Shown: piece by piece, positions 55,186 through 63,709 of the stretch
How positions within the stretch are numbered: position 1 is the stretch's first letter
Layout: every line of letters starts with the position of its first letter
Assembly (NCBI RefSeq): GCF_014287475.1
Contig: NZ_JACOPF010000001.1
Span: 186,001-250,000 of the forward strand
Direction of reading: 5' to 3'
From: Mediterraneibacter hominis
GTDB taxonomy: Bacteria; Bacillota; Clostridia; Lachnospirales; Lachnospiraceae
Length of the DNA: 64,000 nt
Translations under genes and position numbers: made by a program
The notes under the pieces: generated by a model
The model's input: only the letters and a program-made list of their open reading frames with translations
Told to the model about the DNA's origin: nothing
The model's database searches: none

Positions 55186-58100
55186 ATGAAAAAAAGAGGA
55201 GCTTTAAAGAAAATATTTAGTGTAGTATTAATAGTGATATTACTGATAAGTAGTGGAACAAATATAGCTGATGCAGAAGAACAAGGAAGTACATTATTAG
55301 AAAATTCCTTTTTGTTAACAATAGAAGACGAGAATGGAAATAATGAAGTCTTTGACGAAAGCAAAAACGAAATTAATTTGGAAAAAGACTTAAATTGTTC
55401 ATTAAAAATTGTTGTTATACCCCAAATACAGGATAAATTTTATCAATACGAACTTGTGAAAAACGATGGAGTTCAGGAAGTAGTCATTCAGGAGTATAGT
55501 GACAATAGCAATTTTGATATTGTCTGTGATCAAGAAGGATATTTCGAATATATAATTAATGTTAAAGATGAGGAAAATATAGTATCTACAAAAGCTGTTT
55601 GCATATCGGTAATCGACAAAAAAGGTTCAGAAATAACAGAAGAGGAAACCAATAGTGAGGAAAGTAATAGTAAGGATTTAGAATCAGTTATTGATATACA
55701 AGGGACTTTAGAATGCAGTGTATCAGAAACAATATATGAGGGTCGAGAGATTATTTTAACTGCAGATATAGTGGAAGGAAATGGTGAATATGAGTACCAG
55801 TTTTCAGAAGAATATAATGGACAGACAAAAATATTAAAAGAATATTGTAGCGATAACACCTATATGATCGATAAAGTTATAGGGCTAGGAACGCATACAT
55901 ATTATGTGAACATAAGGGATGCAAAGGAAAAAACTTTAGAATTATCAAGAACTATAGAAGTACAGTCAGGTAAGTCTCTGCAAAGTAATGAAAAAATTAA
56001 AATGACTTTTTTAGGTGATAGCTTAACTGCGAGAAATGATTGGGCATCAATGTACCCAGAATATGAAGTGAATAATATGGGAGTAGGAAGTGACACCACT
56101 GGTAAGATGCTTCAGAGAATAGATTCTGTTATAGAAGTGAAATCCGATAAGATTTTTATTATGGGAGGAATTAATGACTTAACACAAGGTATTGAGACAG
56201 CAGAAATTGTACAAAATATGCAGACGATTATAAAAAAATTACAAAAAGATATGTCGGTTTCTGATATTTTTATACAAAGTATTTTACCAACAGGTGAGAG
56301 CTATGTGAAAAATAGTAAAGTAGAAGAGGTAAATACGGCTCTTGAAAATCTATGTCGAGGTGAAAATGTAAACTTTATTAATCTATATCCTGAATTTTGT
56401 GATTCGAAAGTAATTAAAAAAGAATTATATTATGGTGATGGAGTACATCTTAGGGCAGAGGGATATAATGTTTGGAAAGAAAAAATAGATATTGCACTGG
56501 CAGGAGGAAGTGTAGAAACTACAGAATTAAAGGGAACACTTACGAGTAATCCTACAAGTCCTGTGTATGAACAGAGGACAGTGACACTGACGGCAGAGAT
56601 AAGCAGTGGAAATGGTGGATATGAGTATCAGTTTACAGAAGTATATAATGGAAAGAAGAATATAGTAAAAAGCTATAGTGGAGAGAATAGCTATACAGTA
56701 AACGGGATAAAAGGAGTAGGAGTACATACCTATTATGTGGATGTACGGGATGCAAAAGGGAAGACTCTACAATTGTCATATGCAATGGAAGTAAGGGAAT
56801 ATCCGTCCCAGGGATTAAAAGGAACACTTACGAGTAATCCTACAAGTCCTGTGTATGAACAAAGGACAGTGACACTGACGGCAGAGATAAGCAGTGGAAA
56901 TGGTGGATATGAGTATCAGTTTACAGAAGTATATAATGGAAAGAAGAATATAGTAAAAAGTTATAGTGGAGAGAATAGCTATACAGTAAACGGGATAAAA
57001 GGAGTAGGAGTACATACCTATTATGTGGATGTACGGGATGCAAAAGGGAAGACTCTACAATTGTCATATGCAATGGAAGTAAGGGAATATCCGTCCCAGG
57101 AATTAAAAGGAACGCTTACGAGTAATCAAACAAGTCCGGTATATGCTGAAAGAAATATAGTATTAACTGCAAATGTTTTGAGTGGAAATGGGGGATATAA
57201 ATATCAGTTTGAGGAAGTATATGGCAATACAGATAGGAAAGTAGTTCAGAAATTTAGTGAAAATAATATATATACTTTTAATTCAGATAAAATTGGAGAG
57301 TATGTATATTATGTGACTATTAAGGATAGTAAAGGGAAAGAAATAGAGTTATCATATAAATTAGAAGTTGTCGGCCATCCTGCATATAAGTTATCGGGAA
57401 AAGTCACAAATAGTGCTTCAAATTATGAGTATGTAGACAGAAGTATGTATTTAACAGCAGAAGCAGAAGGAGGATATGGAGAATATCAGTACCAGTTTGA
57501 AGAAGAATATCAGGGAATAAGAAAAGTTGTACAGAAATATAGTAAAAATAATGTTTATAGTTTTAGAACAGATACAATCGGCATACACGACTATTATGTG
57601 ATAATAAAAGATGCTAAAGAACAGAAAATAACATTGAAATACTCTATTCAGGTTATAGGGCATCCGGCCAAGCAAATGACAGGAACTTTGAATAGTAGTG
57701 TTACTAGTCCAGTATATTCAAGTCGTGATGTTGTATTGACTGCTAATGTAACAAATGGGTATGGTGGATATGAGTATCAATTTATCCAGATATTTGAAGG
57801 AGAAAGAAAAATTGTTCAAGAGTATAGTGAAACTAATACATATTCATTTAGAACCAAAATGCCAGGAATGTATACATATTCTGTAAATATAAAGGATAAA
57901 GCAAATGCTGTATTAACGTTATCATATAATCTAAATGTGGTTTCAAATGGAACTTTTGATAAAGGAATTGATGTTTCAGCATGGCAGGGATATGTGGATT
58001 GGAGCAAAGTAAAACAATCAGATGTGGATTTTGCCATGCTTAGAGTTCTATCAGGGACAATGGATAACTTAACGATAGATAGCCAATTTTATAATAATAT

Positions 58101-58572
58101 TGCAAATGCAAGTAATAATGGTATTTCTGTAGGAGTATACCGTTATGGATATGCTGAAAGTGTTGATGAAGCGAGAAGAGAAGCTCAAATGGTGGTTAAT
58201 GCATTAAAATCGAGTGGTTATGATATTTCATATCCTGTTGCTTATGATGTGGAAGATATTGAAACACAAGGCCCGGGAAATTTGTCAAAGACTGAACTTA
58301 CTAATATTATAAAAGCTTTTAAGCAGGTAATAGAAAGTAATGGATATCAATTTATGATATACGCAAATAAAAACTGGCTAGAGAATATTATTGATATGAA
58401 GCAATTTAGTCAGGAAGATGTCTGGATAGCTCAATATAGAGACTATACACCAGATTTGGGGTATCAATATAGTGGGCCGGGGAATGTTACAATTTGGCAG
58501 TATTCATCTAGAGGAAGTGTACAAGGTATATCAGGGAATGTCGATATGAATATTGGATATTATAGATATTAA
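55186..58572 (+). CDS. Secreted multidomain protein: SGNH esterase, triple-tyrosine-like repeats, GH25 lysozyme
   Basis: The 1128-residue protein has a signal peptide (basic KKRGALKK, then a hydrophobic stretch, cleavage near ADAEEQ about residue 28). Order: a divergent repeat (about 30-125), an acidic linker rich in Glu/Ser, repeat at 170-258, an SGNH hydrolase (about 270-440) with Ser279 in GDSLT, Asn330 in GGIND, Asp418 and His421 in DGVHL, then five repeats of about 96 residues (448-922) and a C-terminal GH25 muramidase with Asp929 (GIDVSAWQG) and Asp1021/Glu1023 (YDVED). All catalytic residues appear present. The repeats follow the Y_Y_Y pattern (YEYQF, YT or YSF, HTYYV). It probably deacylates the surface polymer or peptidoglycan and cuts the glycan backbone. 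Confidence 0.9.
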   Translation: MKKRGALKKIFSVVLIVILLISSGTNIADAEEQGSTLLENSFLLTIEDENGNNEVFDESKNEINLEKDLNCSLKIVVIPQIQDKFYQYELVKNDGVQEVVIQEYSDNSNFDIVCDQEGYFEYIINVKDEENIVSTKAVCISVIDKKGSEITEEETNSEESNSKDLESVIDIQGTLECSVSETIYEGREIILTADIVEGNGEYEYQFSEEYNGQTKILKEYCSDNTYMIDKVIGLGTHTYYVNIRDAKEKTLELSRTIEVQSGKSLQSNEKIKMTFLGDSLTARNDWASMYPEYEVNNMGVGSDTTGKMLQRIDSVIEVKSDKIFIMGGINDLTQGIETAEIVQNMQTIIKKLQKDMSVSDIFIQSILPTGESYVKNSKVEEVNTALENLCRGENVNFINLYPEFCDSKVIKKELYYGDGVHLRAEGYNVWKEKIDIALAGGSVETTELKGTLTSNPTSPVYEQRTVTLTAEISSGNGGYEYQFTEVYNGKKNIVKSYSGENSYTVNGIKGVGVHTYYVDVRDAKGKTLQLSYAMEVREYPSQGLKGTLTSNPTSPVYEQRTVTLTAEISSGNGGYEYQFTEVYNGKKNIVKSYSGENSYTVNGIKGVGVHTYYVDVRDAKGKTLQLSYAMEVREYPSQELKGTLTSNQTSPVYAERNIVLTANVLSGNGGYKYQFEEVYGNTDRKVVQKFSENNIYTFNSDKIGEYVYYVTIKDSKGKEIELSYKLEVVGHPAYKLSGKVTNSASNYEYVDRSMYLTAEAEGGYGEYQYQFEEEYQGIRKVVQKYSKNNVYSFRTDTIGIHDYYVIIKDAKEQKITLKYSIQVIGHPAKQMTGTLNSSVTSPVYSSRDVVLTANVTNGYGGYEYQFIQIFEGERKIVQEYSETNTYSFRTKMPGMYTYSVNIKDKANAVLTLSYNLNVVSNGTFDKGIDVSAWQGYVDWSKVKQSDVDFAMLRVLSGTMDNLTIDSQFYNNIANASNNGISVGVYRYGYAESVDEARREAQMVVNALKSSGYDISYPVAYDVEDIETQGPGNLSKTELTNIIKAFKQVIESNGYQFMIYANKNWLENIIDMKQFSQEDVWIAQYRDYTPDLGYQYSGPGNVTIWQYSSRGSVQGISGNVDMNIGYYRY
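56527..57102 (+). repeat. Two near-identical 288-bp tandem repeats inside the secreted protein gene
   Basis: Copies at 56527-56814 and 56815-57102 each encode 96 residues from LKGTLTSNPTSPVYEQ; by eye they differ at only a few bases, mostly silent. A third copy from 57103 keeps the register but is diverged. This is a recent in-frame duplication. Confidence 0.9.
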
Positions 58573-58639
58573 AGAAAAATATTGCCAATTATATTATGAA
58601 GTAAAACGTTAAATAGGAGAGGGAGACTTAGGTGAATAT

Positions 58640-60142
58640 ATGTGGTTATTAGATGAACTAGAAAAAAGAAAAAACTGTGAAGATATAGCTATCTACCACA
58701 GAGAGGTTAAACTTTCATTTAAAGATTTATGGAGAAAGTCCGAAAGTTTAGCTGTATGGATGGAAAGTGTGTTGAAGACAAAAAGACCGGTGGTGATATA
58801 TGGAAATAAGGATGTTGAGATCCTTATTGCTATGGTTGCAGCATTGAAAACGGGAAGAGCGTATGTTCCGTTAGATATTACGTTTCCTTTAAGAAGAGTA
58901 AAGGAAATTATAAAGGAAACTGAGGCAGAAGTTATTTTTAATTATACCTGTGAAGATATAGTAGACATAGTTTCTATTAATAAAAATAAATTGGAAAGTA
59001 TATTTATAGAAAAGCAAGGGAGGAATATAGATAAATTAGTTTCTGTTAAAGAAGATGAAAACTGCTATATTTTATTTACTTCTGGGAGTACAGGAAAACC
59101 TAAAGGAGTACAAATTACAAAAAAGAATATTATGAATTTTGTCAACTGGTTTAGTAAGATATGCGTATTACCCTCAAATAAACAAATTGTATTAAATCAA
59201 GTATCGTACTCCTTTGATGTATCAGTCATAGCAATATACATATATCTTGCTATGGGGAAAACGCTATATTCCATCGATAAACTTATGATGGATAATTTAA
59301 AGGAATTGTTTGAGTATTTGAAAGAAAGTAATATTGCAGCTTGGGTGTCTACTCCTACGTTTTTAGAAATCTGCTCATTTGATGAAAAGTTTGACTGCCA
59401 AATGTTGAAAGAACTAGAATTGATTATACTTGCGGGCGAAATTCTTTCTAAAAGGCTAGTTGAATCCATAAAGGATAAGTTCCCTAATATTAAAATTATA
59501 AATGGATATGGACCTACAGAGGGAACTGTACTTTTAAGCGCTTGCGAGATTACGCAAGAAATGTTAAATGATATAAAATGTTTACCTATAGGAAAAATTT
59601 TAGCAGATGGAAAATATAGGATACTGAAAGATGGAAAGGAAGTAAAAGAAGGGGAATGCGGAGAGCTTGTTGTTGTAAGTGATAGTATCAGCAATGGATA
59701 TTTTAATAATAAAGAGCAGACAGAAAAAGCATTTTTTAATGATGAAAGTGGTAGAAGAGGATATTATACAGGTGATATAGTCTTTGAAGAAAATGGATTA
59801 TTATATTATGTAACACGAAAAGATACCCAGATTAAGTTAAATGGGTTTAGAGTAGAATTAACAGATATAAGTAATAATTTAAATAAAATTGACAATGTAA
59901 GTAATAGTACTGTAATACCTGTATATAAAGAAGGCAGGGTTTCGTATCTTGTGGCTTTTGTTATGTTGAAAGAACAGAAAAATTTATCTGAAATGAAACA
60001 AGGAATTGAGATAAAGAAAGAACTTAGAAAGCTAATTCCATCTTATATGGTGCCTAGAAAAGTAGTAATAGTAGAGCAATTTCCGATGAATACAAATGGA
60101 AAAGTTGACAAGAAAAAGCTGGAGGAGGAATATCTGAAATGA
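58640..60142 (+). CDS. dltA: DltA-like D-alanine activating enzyme (AMP-binding ligase)
   Basis: The 500-residue adenylating enzyme has the motifs ILFTSGSTGKPKGV (A3), VNQVSYSFDVS, INGYGPTEGT (A5), YYTGDIV (A7) and a C-terminal NGKVDKKKL (A10 lysine). It activates D-alanine as adenylate and loads it onto the carrier protein DltC. AGGTG lies before the ATG. It is followed by dltB (overlapping by four bases), dltC and dltD, so identification as DltA is strong even though the amino acid choice is inferred from the operon. It sits at the end of a polysaccharide locus and not with teichoic acid genes. Confidence 0.92.
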   Translation: MWLLDELEKRKNCEDIAIYHREVKLSFKDLWRKSESLAVWMESVLKTKRPVVIYGNKDVEILIAMVAALKTGRAYVPLDITFPLRRVKEIIKETEAEVIFNYTCEDIVDIVSINKNKLESIFIEKQGRNIDKLVSVKEDENCYILFTSGSTGKPKGVQITKKNIMNFVNWFSKICVLPSNKQIVLNQVSYSFDVSVIAIYIYLAMGKTLYSIDKLMMDNLKELFEYLKESNIAAWVSTPTFLEICSFDEKFDCQMLKELELIILAGEILSKRLVESIKDKFPNIKIINGYGPTEGTVLLSACEITQEMLNDIKCLPIGKILADGKYRILKDGKEVKEGECGELVVVSDSISNGYFNNKEQTEKAFFNDESGRRGYYTGDIVFEENGLLYYVTRKDTQIKLNGFRVELTDISNNLNKIDNVSNSTVIPVYKEGRVSYLVAFVMLKEQKNLSEMKQGIEIKKELRKLIPSYMVPRKVVIVEQFPMNTNGKVDKKKLEEEYLK

Positions 60143-61296
60143 TTCCTTTTACTCAATATGGAAGTTTATTGATAATATATATTTTTACCTTATTACTTAT
60201 TCCAGCTATTATAGCAAATTTGTTTCAAAAAAAAATAAAGTATTACGGAATAGTTTTAAGTATTCCTATGTTTATTTTGTTACTCGGGCTCGACAGTTTG
60301 GCAATAAAATTATTTTGTGTATTTATAGTATGTGAATTGATATTAATAATTGCATATTATTATATTTCAAAAAAGATTTCTAGCGAATTCGTATACTTTA
60401 TAGTTTTAGGGATGTCAATTTTACCTATATTTCTTGTGAAATTAAGTGTATATACAAGGTTTAGTGGAGTTGGATTTATAGGAATTTCATATATTAGTTT
60501 TCGTATATGGCAGTTGATTATAGATATTCATGATAAGCATATAGAAAAACTGTCATTTGGAACTATAATATATTTTATTACTTTTTTTCCAACATTGAGT
60601 TCCGGGCCTATTGATAGATACGAAAGATTTCAACAGGATGCGAATAGAGTGATACCACGTACAGAATACTTGACAGAATATTTAGGGGCAGGACTTAGAA
60701 AAATTGGCAAAGGTATTATTTATAAGTTTGGTTTTGCTTTTTTAATAAACCAATATATTATATTATCATTGCCAGATGAACATACGATAAAAACAATTAT
60801 TATATATATGTATGCATACACATTATATCTATTTTTTGACTTCGCAGGGTATTCTAGTATGGCTATTGGAAGTGGCTATATTCTTGGAATTAAAGTGATG
60901 GAAAATTTCAATAAGCCATTTTTGGCACGTAATATGAAAGAATTTTGGGAAAGATGGCATATTTCACTTTCAACATGGTTTGGAGATTATATTTATAAAA
61001 GATTTGTTTTAAATAATATGAGAAATGGGTTGTTTAAAAACAAAAAAAATGCTGCGAGATGTGGAAATATGGTTACAATGCTTGTTATGGGAATTTGGCA
61101 TGGCCCATATTTGTTCTATATATTATATGGCTTATATGAAGGCATAGCATTAGTGATAACAGACATATATATGAAAAGTAAAGTTTATAAAAATTTTAAA
61201 AAGAGAAAATATTATAATTGGCTTAGCCGGGTTGTATGTTTTCATGTTGTAGCTGTGGGAATGTTAATTTTTTCAGGGTATCTTTTTTCAATTTAA
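60139..61296 (+). CDS. dltB: DltB, MBOAT-family D-alanine transporter/transferase
   Basis: This 385-residue membrane protein has about 11 helices and the MBOAT active-site region ending in MGIWHGPYLFYILYGLYEG, with the invariant histidine, and the FPTLSSGPIDRYERF segment and KEFWERWHISLSTWFGDYIY block of DltB. It passes D-alanyl groups from DltC across the membrane for use outside. The start overlaps the dltA stop (ATGA). Length is normal for the family. Confidence 0.95.
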   Translation: MIPFTQYGSLLIIYIFTLLLIPAIIANLFQKKIKYYGIVLSIPMFILLLGLDSLAIKLFCVFIVCELILIIAYYYISKKISSEFVYFIVLGMSILPIFLVKLSVYTRFSGVGFIGISYISFRIWQLIIDIHDKHIEKLSFGTIIYFITFFPTLSSGPIDRYERFQQDANRVIPRTEYLTEYLGAGLRKIGKGIIYKFGFAFLINQYIILSLPDEHTIKTIIIYMYAYTLYLFFDFAGYSSMAIGSGYILGIKVMENFNKPFLARNMKEFWERWHISLSTWFGDYIYKRFVLNNMRNGLFKNKKNAARCGNMVTMLVMGIWHGPYLFYILYGLYEGIALVITDIYMKSKVYKNFKKRKYYNWLSRVVCFHVVAVGMLIFSGYLFSI

Positions 61297-61312
61297 GTAG
61301 GAGGTAATGGAA

Positions 61313-61558
61313 ATGGAAAATTTAAAAGAGATTGCACTAAAAATTTTGGAAGAAGCATGTGAAACAGATGAGGTAAGAGAAGATGAGGAGTTGGATTTAT
61401 TTGAAGCAGGATATTTAGATTCGTTAGGAATAGTTTCTGTATTATTAGGAATAGAAGAAAAATGTGGAATACGGTTACAACCAACTGATATACAGAAAGA
61501 GGATATTTCAACAGTAACTAATTTTGTAAAATATTTAGAGAAAAAGGTACAATACTAA
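61313..61558 (+). CDS. dltC: D-alanyl carrier protein DltC
   Basis: The 81-residue acidic carrier has the phosphopantetheine attachment serine in AGYLDSLGIVSVL and the helical pattern of acyl carrier proteins. Two ATG codons are possible: the AGGAGG at 61299-61304 is eight bases from 61313 and only two from 61307, so 61313 is chosen. It accepts D-alanine from DltA and hands it to DltB. The dltD gene starts one base after its stop. Confidence 0.93.
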   Translation: MENLKEIALKILEEACETDEVREDEELDLFEAGYLDSLGIVSVLLGIEEKCGIRLQPTDIQKEDISTVTNFVKYLEKKVQY

Positions 61559-61559
61559 T

Positions 61560-62738
61560 ATGAAGAAACAACTGATCCATGGTGCAACTATTTTATTGGG
61601 CACAATTATCATATTTATGAGTATGTTCTTATTAATAAATAGGTATATAGACAATGAGATAGAAAAGATGTATACAAACTATCTTGAACATGAATATGGA
61701 ACTAAGTCAAACTATGTGTTAGAAAAAAGTGTTGATAGGGACAACTTAATAATTTTAGGATCTTCAGAATTAAGTTCAATGGTAGAGCAAAATCCGGTTA
61801 ATATGTTTCCAAATTCTGATTTGGAGGCAGATGTTACAATTGTGGGACGAGCATATGTACAAAGTCTATTACAATCTATGAATATAGCCACGTTAGGTGA
61901 AAGTGCGATGACTACGGAGGACCCGAAAACTGTTGCGATTGTTTCATTACAATGGTTTCAAGGTGATGATATTGATATTCCGGGATTTTTAGCTAATTTT
62001 TCAGAACTCCAATTTTATACATTAATGTATAATGAAAAAATAAGTTTTGAAAATAAGAAATATATATGTGAAAGGCTTTTAGAAATATTAGAGACTACAG
62101 CTGAATATGAAGATGTGAAAATATATTCTACTCTTTATGGGAAGGATACTACTTTAAATCAAGTTATACTGACAGTACTACAACCATATTATAGGCTAAA
62201 TTATGAGATGTTGAAATTCAGGGATAAATATGAGTTGTATAATAAAATGAAAAGTATTGAAGTAATGGAGAGTTCTTCAGAAGAAGTGTTAGAAATTAAT
62301 TGGGAAAAGGAGAATGAAAAAGCAGAACAACAAGGAAAAATGAGTTGTACTAATAATCCTTTTTATGTAGAGGATGAATATTATAACACATATATTAAAG
62401 ATAAAGTAGAGGAATTAAAAAATACAGGTATTAATGTGAAATTTGAATCAAAGGAAAGAGAAGATTTTATCCATTTTCTTTCTATATGTAAGGATTTAGG
62501 AATAAAACCATATATAATTATGATGAATACAAATGGATATTATTATGATTATATAGGAATTAACCAAGATGTACGGGGAGAACTATATGATTGGGTATCA
62601 GAGCAATGTAAGAAGTATGATATAGATTGTCTTACCTTGGAAGAAAAAGAGTATGAACCATATTTTATGCATGATGCAATGCACTTGGGGTGGAAAGGAT
62701 GGCTATATGTGGATTATAAAATATCGGAGTATTATTGA
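61560..62738 (+). CDS. dltD: DltD-like membrane-anchored D-alanyl transfer protein
   Basis: The 392-residue protein has one N-terminal membrane anchor (about residues 8-28) and an extracytoplasmic DltD domain with the GSSELSS nucleophile region and the C-terminal FMHDAMHLGWKGW block that supplies Asp and His, so the SGNH-like catalytic triad is intact. In known systems DltD helps transfer D-alanine onto teichoic acid. The target could here be the polymer of this locus. A small DltX-like gene overlaps its 3' end by 32 bases. Confidence 0.93.
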   Translation: MKKQLIHGATILLGTIIIFMSMFLLINRYIDNEIEKMYTNYLEHEYGTKSNYVLEKSVDRDNLIILGSSELSSMVEQNPVNMFPNSDLEADVTIVGRAYVQSLLQSMNIATLGESAMTTEDPKTVAIVSLQWFQGDDIDIPGFLANFSELQFYTLMYNEKISFENKKYICERLLEILETTAEYEDVKIYSTLYGKDTTLNQVILTVLQPYYRLNYEMLKFRDKYELYNKMKSIEVMESSSEEVLEINWEKENEKAEQQGKMSCTNNPFYVEDEYYNTYIKDKVEELKNTGINVKFESKEREDFIHFLSICKDLGIKPYIIMMNTNGYYYDYIGINQDVRGELYDWVSEQCKKYDIDCLTLEEKEYEPYFMHDAMHLGWKGWLYVDYKISEYY

Positions 62739-62859
62739 AAAACTTAAGAGTACAGGAATTTTACGTTGTTTAGGATATGCAATTCTTTTATTGATATTGT
62801 TGTGGGGAATTGTTATTAATACCGGGCCAGAAGTGTCGTTTGTATATAACAATTTTTAG
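62707..62859 (+). CDS. dltX: DltX-like small membrane protein
   Basis: The 50-residue protein has one membrane helix (about residues 17-38) and ends SFVYNNF. DltX proteins have about 50 residues, one helix and the C-terminal FxYxxF motif that takes part in D-alanyl transfer. The ATG at 62707 has AAAGGATGG upstream and lies inside dltD in another frame. An in-frame ATG at 62653 would give 68 residues and is less likely. DltX normally precedes dltA; here it comes last. Confidence 0.8.
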   Translation: MWIIKYRSIIEKLKSTGILRCLGYAILLLILLWGIVINTGPEVSFVYNNF

Positions 62860-63662
62860 TTAATTTAATGATAAATATTTTATAGGAATTAAATAAGTTG
62901 AAATAAAATTTATATTGAGTTAAAAAATTTTGTTTTTATATTATTATCATTTGATGCTATATTGAGAAGTACAGCATTCGCTCCTACTTTAAACCAAATA
63001 AAAAGAATGCTTTAAGTTATTAACTGTACACATACATGATGTTTAATGGTTCATAAGTATGACTATATTTCCAGATAGTAGAGGGCAATTTCATTATAGG
63101 AGTGAAGGCTGTTAGATATGAGTTTTCAATAATATAAGTATTTTTTGCGTAAATACACCGTTGCTGATTAATTTCGAGTAGGTAAATTTAATACTTCTAT
63201 AGTATTAGTCGTATAGATAATTTTAGGATAGCTGATGAAAATTTAAAAGTAGGAGAAAGTGTACTCTGGGTATTCTTTTGGCTCGTCATAAAATTTGAAT
63301 ATTTATAAACTATTTTTTCGGTTTCTTAATTAAAAATTAGTTATTTTCCCTTTCATCTGGGAGCAGATAGCTGGTTATCAGAGTTGCAGAGAAAGCCTTC
63401 CGAGGCTTGTCAGAAATATACGTCGGATAGTTTTACTTGAAATATGATGCGGTGCTGGTATTCTGTTTTAGAAAAAATAGTGACAATAGTGTTAGCTTTA
63501 GTAAGATATGTCTGTAAAGATTATGAAATAACTTTGACTAGAGGCCGATTTAGTCATATATGTTTATAATGATAGACATTGCGGCAATTATAAATATCAG
63601 AATACTAAAATTTATTATATCAGAGTCTTAGACTATATATTTATGAAAGTTTTCGGACTCCA
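62860..63662. other. 800-base AT-rich stretch without a convincing gene
   Basis: No open frame with a start, ribosome binding site and recognisable product was found on either strand. A weak hairpin AGCATTC/GAATGCT (62973-62979 and 63005-63011) could end the dlt transcript. A small AAGCCT/AGGCTT hairpin lies at 63393-63408. The region could hold an untranslated RNA, a decayed gene or regulatory DNA for the minus-strand gene to its right. Confidence 0.5.
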
Positions 63663-63709
63663 GCCAGTCTGTGTTGGAATTTTTCTTCTAATTTTCAGAC
63701 TGGCTTTTT
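63663..63709 (+). terminator. Plus-oriented terminator-like hairpin overlapping the end of the Spo0A-like gene
   Basis: GCCAGTCTG (63663-63671) pairs with CAGACTGGC (63696-63704) and five T follow on the plus strand. The stop codon of the minus-strand gene lies in the loop. On the minus strand no T run follows, so it would terminate a rightward transcript. Confidence 0.5.

Noticed and set aside
56527..57015. Two near-identical 66-codon minus-strand frames
   Set aside because: They exist only because the 288-bp coding repeat is duplicated; not independent genes.
56527..57102. Tandem repeats considered as a CRISPR array or mobile element
   Set aside because: Units are 288 bp, contiguous, in frame and encode protein repeats; no spacers or terminal inverted repeats.
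62653..62706. Longer 68-residue version of the DltX-like protein
   Set aside because: The extra 18 residues overlap the conserved dltD active-site region in another frame and would exceed the usual DltX size; the ATG at 62707 has its own ribosome binding site.
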